In this document: positions 17,701-25,980 of the stretch, one piece after another
Layout of the letters: each line of letters starts with the position of its first letter
How positions within the stretch are numbered: the first letter of the stretch is position 1
DNA from: Cyanobacterium stanieri LEGE 03274
Lineage (GTDB): Bacteria > Cyanobacteriota > Cyanobacteriia > Cyanobacteriales > Cyanobacteriaceae
Length of the DNA stretch: 64,000 nucleotides
Reading direction: 5' to 3'
NCBI RefSeq assembly: GCF_015207825.1
Contig: NZ_JADEWC010000007.1
Span: forward strand, 1-64,000
Program-made: the position numbers and the translations under genes
Notes under the pieces: model-generated
Database searches by the model: none
What the model saw: the letters and a program-made list of their open reading frames with translations, nothing else
What the model was told of the DNA's origin: nothing

Positions 17701-18819
17701 CATAGAGGCAGAAAATAAGACACTTAGGGCGCTCAGGAAAAAGGTAGTATTAAGGTTACTTCTAATTTGCTCGGTGAATAAAGATTCAGGGATGATACTG
17801 ATAATTAGCCAATGGATGCCTTCCCTATTTTCATAGGGGGTTACTTTGACATACATCGAATCTTCATTGGTGGAGAGTTTGATAATTTTTTCGCTGTTGA
17901 TGTTATTTAAATCTTCATATTCATTTTTAAGGCTTTGGGTAACTTGGGCTACCATGGGGTTTTCACAATCGAGGGCGGATATTCTTTGGCTATGGTTGTT
18001 GATAACACCCCCGAGAAAGTTTTGACGACAACTACCAATCATTAATCCTTGGGTGTCGATAACAAAATTGATACTACCTTCTTCAAAATTAAGTTTTTGT
18101 AAAAAGTTGTTAATTTGTTCTAATTGTAAGTCAATGGATAGGGTGCCGATTAAATTATTATTGCTGTCATAAACGGGGGTGGCGTGGGAGATGGCAAGAA
18201 TGGGGGGGAAAGCATTTTCACTATTCCAGCGGTATATTTGACTCCATCGGGGAAGTTGGGAGGTAGGGGTTTGTTGATACCAAGGGTTGGGGGAGGCAGA
18301 ATTTTCTTTGACTTCGGCTATACTGATGAGGTTTCCTTGATTATCTACGTGGTAATATATTTTTTGGTCAGGATTTTCCTTGTCAATAATGGCTACTTCG
18401 AGGTTTGTTTGTTGGTGATGTCCGTAACCTACTCCGATATAATTTCCTTCTAAGTCGGCAAAGTTGATGTAACCGAGGTTAAATTCTCTGATTTTACTGT
18501 AAAAATATTTATGTAGGTTATTTTGATCGTTTTCTAGGTTGATGATTCCTGTTTGAAATGCTCTAACATTTATTCCGTTGACTTGCTCTGCTTTTCCTAG
18601 ATAATTATCTAAATGCTCTAAGGTGCGATCGCTCGTTTCCTGTAACAGTCTATCAGCAAGACTTTCAACGGTGTTTTGCCCTGTGCGATAAGATAAATAA
18701 CTGATTACTCCTACTGTGGTAACGATTTGTACTACAAAGGGGACGATTAAAACCCAACGGAGGGAAAAAGGGGAACTTTTTTTGGTGGAGGTTGAAGGTT
18801 TGGGATTCATTATCGCCAT
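14743..18819 (-). CDS. membrane hybrid sensor histidine kinase with four PAS domains and a receiver
   Basis: A 1358-residue transmembrane hybrid kinase. Order: TM helix near 22-44; large extracytoplasmic Cache-like sensor to about 345; TM helix about 350-375; HAMP; four PAS/PAC units between about 445 and 945 (DLDGRILIVNDSF marks one; the last two are near-duplicates containing FTYISPKSREIY and FIYVSPKCQQIC). Then HisKA with SHEIRTPMNGVIGM, the ATPase domain with NLIGNAIKFT, DTGIGI and GGTGLGLSIS, and a C-terminal receiver with DVILMDVQMPEMDG and the late Lys in YISKP. All catalytic residues are intact. It starts 72 bp after ycf20 on the same strand. The ligand is unknown. The last codons plus stop fall inside an intergenic repeat motif. 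Confidence 0.93.
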   Translation of the reverse strand: MAIMNPKPSTSTKKSSPFSLRWVLIVPFVVQIVTTVGVISYLSYRTGQNTVESLADRLLQETSDRTLEHLDNYLGKAEQVNGINVRAFQTGIINLENDQNNLHKYFYSKIREFNLGYINFADLEGNYIGVGYGHHQQTNLEVAIIDKENPDQKIYYHVDNQGNLISIAEVKENSASPNPWYQQTPTSQLPRWSQIYRWNSENAFPPILAISHATPVYDSNNNLIGTLSIDLQLEQINNFLQKLNFEEGSINFVIDTQGLMIGSCRQNFLGGVINNHSQRISALDCENPMVAQVTQSLKNEYEDLNNINSEKIIKLSTNEDSMYVKVTPYENREGIHWLIISIIPESLFTEQIRSNLNTTFFLSALSVLFSASMGWFVAKKIAKPIRQLSKSTTEIAQGNWQGEIINYQPSKIKELDILYSCFMKMAQQLQVSFAQKEKALNEYQKMYEQVIKTQSDFVLRSLADTTIIFANPALCDALGCTLAQIQGKSWADLANPDDLPEILEQINNLSPENPTFVTEKHNYQENGGQGWTQWINQGIFDQQGNLVEIQSVGRDITQLKQKELELQASQKRLASILNNAPLEICVNDLDGRILIVNDSFANTLEKKPAEVVGKTYEELFSPQEAQMIRKCDRTVYETGQPMVFEEEFTINNQVKTLLVTNFLIPNEEGVYNHLCGMSFDISDRKKIEKALEESNTRFRRLTRNVPGIVYQYIIDKEGNDRFTYISPKSREIYHLEPEDILQDSAILWQKVHPDDLPSLITAVNESAQNLKPFNSEHRIILSNHVIKWVQATAAPEKMPNGDIIWDGLIRDISKQKNAEQKLRKSELRFRRLSENVPGIIYQYLLTPEGKDKFIYVSPKCQQICGIEPDKLLKSSLFLWERVFPDDIISIRQKIVQSAQFLTPFYAEFRIKKDIDTEEWQWYEACSLPEKQSNGNILWEGFLIDITTRKRAEISLKKAKEKAEKATRTKSEFLANMSHEIRTPMNGVIGMIKLLEDTPLSEQQLDFVHTIRDSGETLLTIINDILDFSKIESGNFTLNKEIFSLANVIKSIAKLFEQQLQDKGIRFVYHIPEDLPPFIYGDSSRLRQILLNLIGNAIKFTEKGQVSFSLNHQKITDNHDEILFSIEDTGIGIKGDRIYQLFQPFTQADNSISRRYGGTGLGLSISKNLVQLMGGQIWAQSHGRIAGNPPPQWQPQRTIEESQGATFYFTIFAEIPINAPSSRLHNQENSPAPMDAPPLKILLAEDNLVNQKVALLTLKKLGYQADVAKNGVEVLEKIEDTPYDVILMDVQMPEMDGLTATKMIRSRHNLPQPYIIALTANALEGDNQVCFDAGMNDYISKPLRIEALQKALNHNLNSG

Positions 18820-18891
18820 GGTAGGTGATGGTTGGCGAGAAAAAGTTAGGCTAATAATTTATTACTTCATATTAGCCAATTTTAATCAAAA

Positions 18892-19221
18892 TTAAGATCC
18901 CAGTTTAAGGGCTTCGAGATATAAACCATAGGCAAATCCGATTTTAAGGGCGTTGAGGGTGGTGCGCCATAGGGGTTTATTGGGGTTTCGATTTTTATAA
19001 ATGATTATATTTGAACCTTCGGTAAAAATAAGGAAGAAAAAAGCAAAGGTGACATCCCAGCGCGCGGCTTGCCCGGCAATGGAAGAAATGGCCGAAGCCA
19101 GAAAAAAGCCTAGTAAAAAACCAATGATATTCAGGGATAGTCGGCGCCATGGATTACGAAAAAAGTTGACGGTTTGATTGACTATGCCTGTGAGTAAGAT
19201 GTTTAGTCTTGTGTCTTGCAT
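18892..19221 (-). CDS. ycf20: Ycf20-like membrane protein (DUF565)
   Basis: A 109-residue protein of the chloroplast/cyanobacterial Ycf20 family. It begins TRLNILLTGIVNQTVNFFRNPWRRLSL and has two to three hydrophobic helices (IIGFLLGFFLASAISSIAG, VTFAFFFLIFTEGSNIIIY), ending in a LWRTTLNALKIGFAYGLYLEALKLGS block. Homologues have been connected with light acclimation and energy dissipation in algae; the biochemical role is not settled. It lies 9 bp downstream of purN and is surely in the same transcript, with the hybrid kinase gene following. Confidence 0.85.
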   Translation of the reverse strand: MQDTRLNILLTGIVNQTVNFFRNPWRRLSLNIIGFLLGFFLASAISSIAGQAARWDVTFAFFFLIFTEGSNIIIYKNRNPNKPLWRTTLNALKIGFAYGLYLEALKLGS

Positions 19222-19230
19222 GATGGTTAA

Positions 19231-19857
19231 TTAACTTTTTAGATGGGGCAGGAGGGCGATCGCCCTTACCATGATAAGATGTTCTTGGACTTGAATCCGT
19301 TGATGTAGGGTTTCGGGGGTATCATCATCAAGAATAGGTACGGCAGATTGAATGAGAATCGGGCCACTATCCACCGCCAAATCTACTAAATGCACAGTAC
19401 AACCCGTAATTTTTACCTTTGCCTTGAGTGCTTGTTCAACGGCATTGATACCTTTAAAACTAGGTAATAAACTAGGGTGAATATTAATCACTTTACGGGG
19501 AAAAGCATCTAACAATACATTGGTAATAATCCGCATCCATCCTGCCATTACCACCCATTCTACCCCATGATTTTGGAATACTTCTACAATGGCTTGATCT
19601 AATTCTTCACGGGTTTTAAAATCTCGATGATTTAATAATACCGCTTTGATGCCTAATTTTTCTGCCTTTTCCTTAACTTTAGCATCAGGATTATTATAAA
19701 TGAGGACTTTGATTTTAGCATTTAATTCTCCATTGATGATACCACGGGCGATCGCCTCGAAGTTACTACCACTACCCGAAGCCATCACCCCCAAACTAAC
19801 AGGAATATCAGATTTTAACTGCTCAACACTAACATCGGGAGAAATAATTGCGCTCAT
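19231..19857 (-). CDS. purN: phosphoribosylglycinamide formyltransferase
   Basis: GART transformylase, 208 residues. It transfers a formyl group from 10-formyl-tetrahydrofolate to glycinamide ribonucleotide in purine synthesis. The nucleotide-binding start LGVMASGSGSNFEAI is near residue 22. The catalytic NIHPSLLPSFKG (Asn and His) is near residue 125, and the catalytic Asp lies in VDSGPI near 164. About 20 residues precede the first strand, a common cyanobacterial extension. It is the first gene of a purN-ycf20-(kinase) series. Confidence 0.93.
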   Translation of the reverse strand: MSAIISPDVSVEQLKSDIPVSLGVMASGSGSNFEAIARGIINGELNAKIKVLIYNNPDAKVKEKAEKLGIKAVLLNHRDFKTREELDQAIVEVFQNHGVEWVVMAGWMRIITNVLLDAFPRKVINIHPSLLPSFKGINAVEQALKAKVKITGCTVHLVDLAVDSGPILIQSAVPILDDDTPETLHQRIQVQEHLIMVRAIALLPHLKS

Positions 19858-20001
19858 TTATCAGCTAATCAATAACTAAAGTCCACCCTAGATTATCTCA
19901 AACTTTGGCAAGATGAACAACAATGGACAATGGACAATTAATAAACTCTAACCTGTCACCTAAAACCTAATAATACTGACAGCCATTATCCCCAAGGGAG
20001 G

Positions 20002-21003
20002 TTAATTACTTATCGATAAGGTTTGCTTACTCTTATAAGACTCAAGGGCAGCATTTGCCACCTGCAAAGTATAAACACTATGGCGATTAGTCGTATAAAT
20101 AGGAGCATCATTTAATAAATGTTCTAAAATTAATTCCGTATCTTGGGTAAACAAACCCCGACGACTGCCCACCTCCAAATCCGTTACCTTATCCCCCTGA
20201 ATTAACTTACCCTTTTCCCCCTCAAACAACAAAACCCCCTCATCGCCATAAATAGTCAACACCCTACCACTACGGGCAAACTTATCCCCCTTACCATAAG
20301 TAATATTTACCCCCACCTGATTTTTAAACATCAATTGTGCCTGACACCAACAAGCCGAAAAATAACCACTCTCAGGCGCATCCCAAAAACGAGCATTACA
20401 ACTAACAGTTGCCACCTCCCCAAACAAATCCGTAAAGCGATTAATGCGAGAAAGTGCCGCAATTAGAGGGAAACCATAATCATGATAATTATAAGTCCAA
20501 TGGGGGGCAACCTTCGGCTTAGACAAAATAGTTTCATAACTAGCAAGGAAAGGATTACCAATTTTAAAAATATGTTGTTTAATAGCTTGATGCACTCCCC
20601 CCAAAAGTTCGATATGCTCAATATGAAGTAATTTTCTTTTTACTTTGGCTAAATTTAATAACTCGGGGGCTTCACTACTATTAATAGTTAAGGGATATTC
20701 CACAATAATATGTTTATCTGCCAATAGGGCTTCCTTGATAATTTGCCCATGGAGAGAGTTGACATTAGACACACAAATTAAATCAATTTCCTTGTCATTG
20801 ATTAAATCTTGCCAACTAGATACGGTTTTTACATGATGAGTATTGCCAAAAGTAGTGGTTTTTTCAGGGGTGTTACCACTAACCCCAACCAATTGGGTAT
20901 GGGGTGATGCGTTAAAGGCTTCTGCCCGTCTAGCGGCGGCGTATCCTGTGCCAACAATACCTACTTTGAGAGGAGTTTTGACAATATTATATTGACTCAT
21001 CAC
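20002..21003 (-). CDS. bvdR: biliverdin reductase (Gfo/Idh/MocA family)
   Basis: A 333-residue NAD(P)-dependent oxidoreductase. The Rossmann motif VGIVGTGYAAARRAEAF lies near residue 14, with LHGQIIKEALLADKHIIVEYPL and HIEHIELLGGVHQAI further on. These blocks, plus WTYNYHDYGFPLIAALSRI and VGSRRGLFTQDTE, match my memory of Synechocystis BvdR (Slr1784) closely. It reduces biliverdin IXalpha to bilirubin and is linked with phycobilisome pigment homeostasis. It ends inside a TTATCCCC..GAGGTTAAT repeat motif at 19986-20005. No heme oxygenase gene is adjacent. Confidence 0.88.
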   Translation of the reverse strand: MMSQYNIVKTPLKVGIVGTGYAAARRAEAFNASPHTQLVGVSGNTPEKTTTFGNTHHVKTVSSWQDLINDKEIDLICVSNVNSLHGQIIKEALLADKHIIVEYPLTINSSEAPELLNLAKVKRKLLHIEHIELLGGVHQAIKQHIFKIGNPFLASYETILSKPKVAPHWTYNYHDYGFPLIAALSRINRFTDLFGEVATVSCNARFWDAPESGYFSACWCQAQLMFKNQVGVNITYGKGDKFARSGRVLTIYGDEGVLLFEGEKGKLIQGDKVTDLEVGSRRGLFTQDTELILEHLLNDAPIYTTNRHSVYTLQVANAALESYKSKQTLSISN

Positions 21004-21237
21004 GGTTTAAGATTAAAATTTTATGAAATTATTCCATTAATGATGACATGAAATATTATTTAATTTCAACAAGGATTTCTCACTGAATCAGTGAATCAAA
21101 ATATCTCTTATATGAAATACTTAAATGTTTACGACAAATAAAATCCCAGCCCAATTAACCTCAATTTAGGTTAAAACCCTTGACCATTCCTTGTATAGAT
21201 TTATGGGCGCTGAATCCATTTATTTCCAAACATAAAA

Positions 21238-21287
21238 GTTCAATTCATTGAACGAAAAATCCGTAGCCTTGTAATTCATTACAAGGC
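21238..21287 (+). repeat. paired-hairpin dispersed repeat, copy D
   Basis: GTTCAAT-TC-ATTGAAC at 21238-21253 and a perfect CCTTGTAAT-TC-ATTACAAGG stem within 21266-21287. The spacer GAAAAATCCGTA differs from other copies. It is 94 bp before copy E in the same orientation. Confidence 0.85.
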
Positions 21288-21380
21288 GGGAAATACTCAA
21301 AGGGCTATTTTTTTCCATAAACAATTATCCCTCACTGAAGTTAATTATATTTATAGCAATCTTTTTTCTATTTCATATTA

Positions 21381-21430
21381 GTTCAATTTATTGAACTATA
21401 AACTGTTAGCCTTGTAATTCATTGCAAGGT
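21381..21430 (+). repeat. paired-hairpin dispersed repeat, copy E
   Basis: GTTCAAT-TT-ATTGAAC at 21381-21396, spacer TATAAACTGTTA, and a stem with CCTTGTAAT and ATTGCAAGG arms at 21409-21430. The outer G-C pair is lost (final T). GATGATATATT follows, as in copy A. Confidence 0.85.
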
Positions 21431-21589
21431 GGCAAGGTGGGTGATGATATATTCTCTCACTTTTTAGCGTCATTCAATTATATTTTCATACCATGATTAA
21501 ACAATGGTATATTTTGAATACTAACTTAATTTGGATAATTTCACTCTATTTTATGCCCTAATTAAGCATCCCCTAGATTAACAAAAACC

Positions 21590-22045
21590 TTACAGACGAT
21601 TAACTAAATCCCTAGCTTTTTTTATGGTGTCGGGCAATACTCCCACCAAAAGCCCAAATACTTCATCGGGTAGTTTTTCGGTGGTTGTACAATCAAACCA
21701 ATGCTCAAATTGATTAAGGATAACCTGCGCCCTTTCACAGGGTATTGGGTTGGCGGTAATTTGGTGAATTAATTTTACCCATTGTCTTCTAATTAGATAT
21801 GCCCTTTGTCTTTCGGAACTGTTTTGAGGTATAAATAAAGATAGTTTACCCACGGGGATAACATCTATTAAGTCTTGGTCAAAAAAACCCCCGACGATGG
21901 CGCCAGGTCCTGCAAATTCGGCATAATATTTTTTAATTAGGATAAGACCATTTTTCTTTTTAGGGTTAATAATTAATAAGGGTTTTTCTTGGACAAATTT
22001 ATCTAAGTCATCATAAGTATTATTACTTTGGCTACTTTGATTCAT
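21590..22045 (-). CDS. conserved hypothetical protein downstream of an acetyltransferase
   Basis: A 151-residue soluble protein. The first 25 residues are Ser/Asn/Gln-rich, followed by an alpha/beta region (PLLIINPKKKNGLILIKKYYAEFAG is one block) and a C-terminal helical part with FEHWFDCTTTEKLPDEVFG. I do not recognise a domain. It lies 20 bp downstream of the GNAT gene, so the two are very probably one transcript. Whether it is the acetyltransferase's substrate or partner is an open inference. Confidence 0.65.
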   Translation of the reverse strand: MNQSSQSNNTYDDLDKFVQEKPLLIINPKKKNGLILIKKYYAEFAGPGAIVGGFFDQDLIDVIPVGKLSLFIPQNSSERQRAYLIRRQWVKLIHQITANPIPCERAQVILNQFEHWFDCTTTEKLPDEVFGLLVGVLPDTIKKARDLVNRL

Positions 22046-22065
22046 GGGAAGGGGATGGGGGTTAG

Positions 22066-22665
22066 TTATTTTGGTTTATTGATAAAGGATTTTTGTAGGA
22101 GGAGACGACGTTTATTTTTGATAAATAGGCTATAAAGATTGGTTTCTTCTTGTTTTATGGTATAACCATTTTGCATATAGACTGTTTGCCCTGTGGTGTT
22201 TTCTGCTAAGACGTGGAGACAAAGGTTATTATGTCCCCAATTTTGGGCAATTTCTTCGCATTTTGTCAAGAGTTGGGTGGCGATGCCTTGACGACGAAAT
22301 TCTTTTTTTACGGCAAGGTTGGAGATGTAGGGGCATTTTTTATTTTTACTCCAACTACCATAAAGGTTTCTGAAGGATATTTCTACAGTACCGACGATGT
22401 TTTCTTTTTTGCTGTTATTATCCTCTAGGGTGGCAATTAAGCAGTAATATTCTGTGTTATGCGTATAAATGCGATCGCGCAAATCCTCGGCAATACCCAT
22501 TTTCATGAGGGGATATAGCCATGCCATCCATGGCGAAAAATGATGAAAACTATGGGTTAACACTTCGGCAATTTCAGAAATATCCTCGGAGGTAGCAAGG
22601 CGAATTAAAGGGCGATGGGAAGATGAGGAGGGGTTATGATGGGAAAATGATAATGATGATGTCAC
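22066..22665 (-). CDS. GNAT-family N-acetyltransferase
   Basis: A 199-residue GNAT protein. Motif A, the acetyl-CoA pyrophosphate loop, reads RRQGIATQLL near residue 125, preceded by the strand ISNLAVKKEF and followed by NNLCLHVLAENTTGQTVYMQNGY (motif B). The N-terminal 20 residues are Ser/His-rich and probably disordered. Substrate unknown; the domain resembles RimI-type and small-molecule acetyltransferases found widely in cyanobacteria. It is the first gene of a two-gene unit and lies 157 bp after ndhA. Confidence 0.85.
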   Translation of the reverse strand: MTSSLSFSHHNPSSSSHRPLIRLATSEDISEIAEVLTHSFHHFSPWMAWLYPLMKMGIAEDLRDRIYTHNTEYYCLIATLEDNNSKKENIVGTVEISFRNLYGSWSKNKKCPYISNLAVKKEFRRQGIATQLLTKCEEIAQNWGHNNLCLHVLAENTTGQTVYMQNGYTIKQEETNLYSLFIKNKRRLLLQKSFINKPK

Positions 22666-22822
22666 CAGCTTTTATTTAATGGGGATTTAATCAAAAAGTG
22701 GAAAGTAATTGATATTTGAGAATGGATAATTGATAAATAATATTTTTATTTGCTATCACCAGTTAAGTAAATCTAGGTTTATTTAATGGGGGCGAACAAA
22801 TGTCCGCCCAAGATTTTATTTT

Positions 22823-23941
22823 TTATCCTCCAAAAGCAATGGGGAAGGTAAGTTTTAGGGCTGCAGTAAGTAGTAAATTAACTAAGGCTACGGGAAGTAA
22901 AAATTTCCAGCCTAAGTCTAAAAGTTGGTCAATTCTTACCCTAGGTACTGTCCAACGTAATAATACCGCAATAAATACTAAAAAGTATGCTTTTAATACT
23001 GTCATGGAGATACCAAGGGAAGCGGTAATTACCTGTAACCAAGGGGTTGTTTCACTGACTCCTAACCAACTAGCAAGGTTTTGGATGGGGATAGGGGAAT
23101 CCCAACCACCTAAATAAAGTACAGCTACAATTAGGGCTGATAACACGAGGTTAACATAAGAACCTACATAAAAGAGGGCGAATTTCATGCCTGTGTATTC
23201 GGTTTGATACCCTGCTACTAATTCTTCTTCAGCTTCGGGTAAGTCGAAGGGTAAGCGCTCACATTCAGCTAGGGCGGCTACCCAAAAGATAAGAAATCCT
23301 ACGGGTTGGCGCCAAATATTCCATCCCAAGATACCATACCCTGATTGTTGTTCTACAATGTCAATGGTACTAAGACTATTAGACATCATTACCACGGCGA
23401 GGACGGCTAGGGCAAGGGGAATTTCATAGCTGATGGATTGGGCGGCCGCCCTTAAACCTCCTAATAGGGAGTATTTGTTGTTGGAGGAGTAACCTGCCAT
23501 TAGTAAACCGATGGGGGCAATACTGGAAAGGGAAATCCAGATAAAGATGCCTACGTTTAAGTCGGTGATAACGAGGTTTTGTCCGAAGGGTACAATTAAA
23601 TATGATAAAAATACGGGAATTACTACCACTGCAGGGCCTAAGGTAAATAATAATGGATCTGCTTTGGCTGGGGTAATGTCTTCTTTAAAAACTAATTTAA
23701 TACCGTCGGCGACAGGTTGTAATACGCCCAAGGGGCCTGCGTATTCTGGGCCAATTCTTTGTTGGGCAGCGGCGGAGATTTTTCTTTCTAACCATACGGT
23801 TACTAATACTCCCACGGTTGCACCGATAATCATTAAGACTAGGGGTAATGGTATCCACAGGGTTTTGGCTAACTCTGGGGGTAATCCTAAGTCGATGAGG
23901 GAGGTTATAAAACTTCCTTGTAAATCGATTCCTGAGTTCAT
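22823..23941 (-). CDS. ndhA: NDH-1 complex subunit NdhA (NuoH)
   Basis: A 372-residue, eight-helix membrane subunit of the photosynthetic NDH-1 complex, which joins the hydrophilic arm to the membrane arm near the quinone site. Diagnostic segments are [22 protein letters not shown] near residue 60, [35 protein letters not shown] near residue 225, and [18 protein letters not shown] near the end. Typical cyanobacterial operons run ndhA-ndhI-ndhG-ndhE, but here the gene is followed by an acetyltransferase and preceded by a divergent gene. It therefore appears monocistronic. Start ATG at 23941. Confidence 0.95.
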   Translation of the reverse strand: MNSGIDLQGSFITSLIDLGLPPELAKTLWIPLPLVLMIIGATVGVLVTVWLERKISAAAQQRIGPEYAGPLGVLQPVADGIKLVFKEDITPAKADPLLFTLGPAVVVIPVFLSYLIVPFGQNLVITDLNVGIFIWISLSSIAPIGLLMAGYSSNNKYSLLGGLRAAAQSISYEIPLALAVLAVVMMSNSLSTIDIVEQQSGYGILGWNIWRQPVGFLIFWVAALAECERLPFDLPEAEEELVAGYQTEYTGMKFALFYVGSYVNLVLSALIVAVLYLGGWDSPIPIQNLASWLGVSETTPWLQVITASLGISMTVLKAYFLVFIAVLLRWTVPRVRIDQLLDLGWKFLLPVALVNLLLTAALKLTFPIAFGG

Positions 23942-24107
23942 TTTATTTGTTTTATTTATTTGCTTCTGGACTTCATTTTATATTAAAGTTAGTTATTGAA
24001 CCAAAGTTTGCTCTTTTTTTGCCTAAAAAAAGGTTTTGATGAGTATGGATTAGTGCTAGGATTATTATTTTGAAGGGAGACGGGTTGTTACTGTTGTTTT
24101 TTATTCT

Positions 24108-24857
24108 ATGGTGAAGGTTAAAAGATCTAGTTTTTATTTTTCTCGTAGGTTATTTTCTCAATATTCCCATGGCTTGAGTGCGGGTTATACTCCAAAAATT
24201 TATCGTCGTCTCTGTTGGTTTTTGGTTGGTTTAATGATTGTTGTGGGTGATAGGGGTTTAATTTTTTCTAGTTTAGGGGCGATCGCCCTTCTCTTTTTTA
24301 TCTATAATTATCAGAGGGTTTCTTTTTCTTTTTTTCAAATATTTTCTCGTTTTTTTTCATCCCATCATCGTCGTTTTACTTTTGCGGTGGCAGGGGGAGG
24401 TTTAGGGGCGATCGCCCTTTATCTTTGTGCTAAAATTTGGTTAGAAATCGATAGCCATTGGTTGGCTAGTGCTATCCTTCTGCAAGGATTAATCAGCAGT
24501 GGTACATTTGCCTTGTTAGGTTGGTATTTTTATCAGCAAAAAAACCACAAATCAGAAACCTTTGAACAAAATATTAATTACCTCATCGCTGAATCTCCCC
24601 TGCAAAGATTATACGGCTTAAATCAACTCATCAGTCTTTGGCATACGGGTAAGTTAAATGTTAATCAAATTCAACAAATGATTGATTATTTATTAATCAT
24701 GAAAAATAACGAAAATGACACTATCATTCTTGAAAAATTAAATTATCTTATAAATCAAATTAATCCTAATATTAACTACTACTCCCCTACACAAATCCAT
24801 AACAAACCTCTCCATATTCCGCAAAAATATCATCATAAAATTATAATTAACGACTGA
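24108..24857 (+). CDS. small integral membrane protein of unknown function
   Basis: A 249-residue protein. The basic N-terminus is followed by three to four hydrophobic helices in residues about 35-150, and the polar C-terminal 100 residues are Asn/Ile-rich (LNYLINQINPNINYY). It is divergent from ndhA (166 bp between starts), so the two could share control. Two identical 19-bp HIP1-containing stretches, at 24272-24290 and 24401-24419, both encode L-G-A-I-A-L in membrane helices. I do not recognise the family. Confidence 0.6.
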   Translation: MVKVKRSSFYFSRRLFSQYSHGLSAGYTPKIYRRLCWFLVGLMIVVGDRGLIFSSLGAIALLFFIYNYQRVSFSFFQIFSRFFSSHHRRFTFAVAGGGLGAIALYLCAKIWLEIDSHWLASAILLQGLISSGTFALLGWYFYQQKNHKSETFEQNINYLIAESPLQRLYGLNQLISLWHTGKLNVNQIQQMIDYLLIMKNNENDTIILEKLNYLINQINPNINYYSPTQIHNKPLHIPQKYHHKIIIND

Positions 24858-24970
24858 TGTTACGTAATTTTTTTAAGCAGGTGGCAGGTTAAAAATATTA
24901 TTACTATTGCCCATTCCCTATTGCCAAACTAAACTAAAAATCATACCTCAATTCACCAACGCCAAAAATA

Positions 24971-25789
24971 TTAATTCTTTTGTTTCAACTCCTCCACCTT
25001 TAAAATAATAAAATACTCATAAAAACTCTGTAAAACACACCAAGCAAATCCTGCCTTACCATCCAAAAAACCCCTCAAAATAAAATACATATAAAACCAA
25101 CGAAAAAAAGGCCGAAAAGGAATCCTAAAAGATAAATCTTTCAAAGCACGACGACGAATTACTTCCGTTTCTCCAAAAAACAAATCTCGCCAACGAATAG
25201 TTTTATTTACCTCCCGTTGCCGAATATTTTCCATCGCCTCATCCGTAGAATAACGGTTATGTTTCTCTAACCAACGACTTAAACCCTTACTACAAGTATA
25301 ATGGGGATAAATATTTTTTAAATATCCCGTCTTACCATCACAAACTTCCCTTTCCGCATGGCCAAAATCAATAAAAGAAACCTTATCTTTTTTAAACAAA
25401 CGCATCTGATGACGAGGATATTGACTACTATATTTAATCCAAGTACCCAAAAAAATCATTTTTTCCGCCACATAATAACCCACATATTCCAAACTTTTAA
25501 CAACCTCTAAACACTCATTAAATAATTCAGGAGTAAACCTTTCATCAGCTTCCAATAAATATACCCAATCATATTTAGTTTCAATATTTTCTAACATCCA
25601 ATTTCTTTGTTTACCGTGAGATTCAAAACTATGTTGAACAATTCTGACGGGAAATTTTGAAGCAATATCAATAGTTTTATCACTACTAAAAGAGTCAACC
25701 ACGATAATATCGTCACACTCAGAAGCAGATTTAATACAATCAGCAATATCTATTTCTTCGTTATAAGTAAGAATAAAAATAGAAAACAT
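24971..25789 (-). CDS. family 2 glycosyltransferase
   Basis: A 272-residue GT-A fold transferase. The nucleotide-sugar strand FSIFILTYNEEIDIADCI is at the very start, IIVVDSFSSDKT is near residue 28, and the metal-binding acidic motif is in LLEADERF near 97. The C-terminal region (RWRDLFFGETEVIRRRALKD and a hydrophobic FYMYFILRGFLDG) is typical of LPS-core WaaE/KdtX-like glucosyltransferases. It probably adds a sugar to lipopolysaccharide core or another envelope glycan at the inner membrane. It is isolated, with no other envelope-glycan genes next to it. Confidence 0.85.
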   Translation of the reverse strand: MFSIFILTYNEEIDIADCIKSASECDDIIVVDSFSSDKTIDIASKFPVRIVQHSFESHGKQRNWMLENIETKYDWVYLLEADERFTPELFNECLEVVKSLEYVGYYVAEKMIFLGTWIKYSSQYPRHQMRLFKKDKVSFIDFGHAEREVCDGKTGYLKNIYPHYTCSKGLSRWLEKHNRYSTDEAMENIRQREVNKTIRWRDLFFGETEVIRRRALKDLSFRIPFRPFFRWFYMYFILRGFLDGKAGFAWCVLQSFYEYFIILKVEELKQKN

Positions 25790-25980
25790 TTAAATTAAAC
25801 TAAAAAAAATAATTAATAAAAACAAAAAAATAAACAAAATTAAATAAATAATAGTAACTAAGCATCACATGAAAACATGAAAAAAAAAGTCACCATTAAA
25901 ATATTTAGCAAACAATCTCTTTTAAATGTGATTATAATAGTTATGAGTGCAAAAAATAACAAAAAATACAATATATTTCC

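Larger units (their letters stand above)
21004..21589. other. 586-bp repeat-filled intergenic region
   Basis: No gene of credible length is present. It holds an orphan fragment of the paired-hairpin flank (CACTGAATCAGTGAATCAAAA, about 21081-21101), an AATTAACCTCAATTTAGGTT motif near 21153, two forward paired-hairpin copies (21238-21287 and 21381-21430), and TTATCCCTCACTGAAGTTAA near 21324. The bvdR promoter must be near 21004-21080 on the minus strand. I could not define it. Confidence 0.6.

Noticed and set aside
23511-23999. A 162-codon plus-strand frame opposite ndhA
   Set aside because: Antisense to conserved ndhA codons; its composition follows from the NdhA membrane helices.
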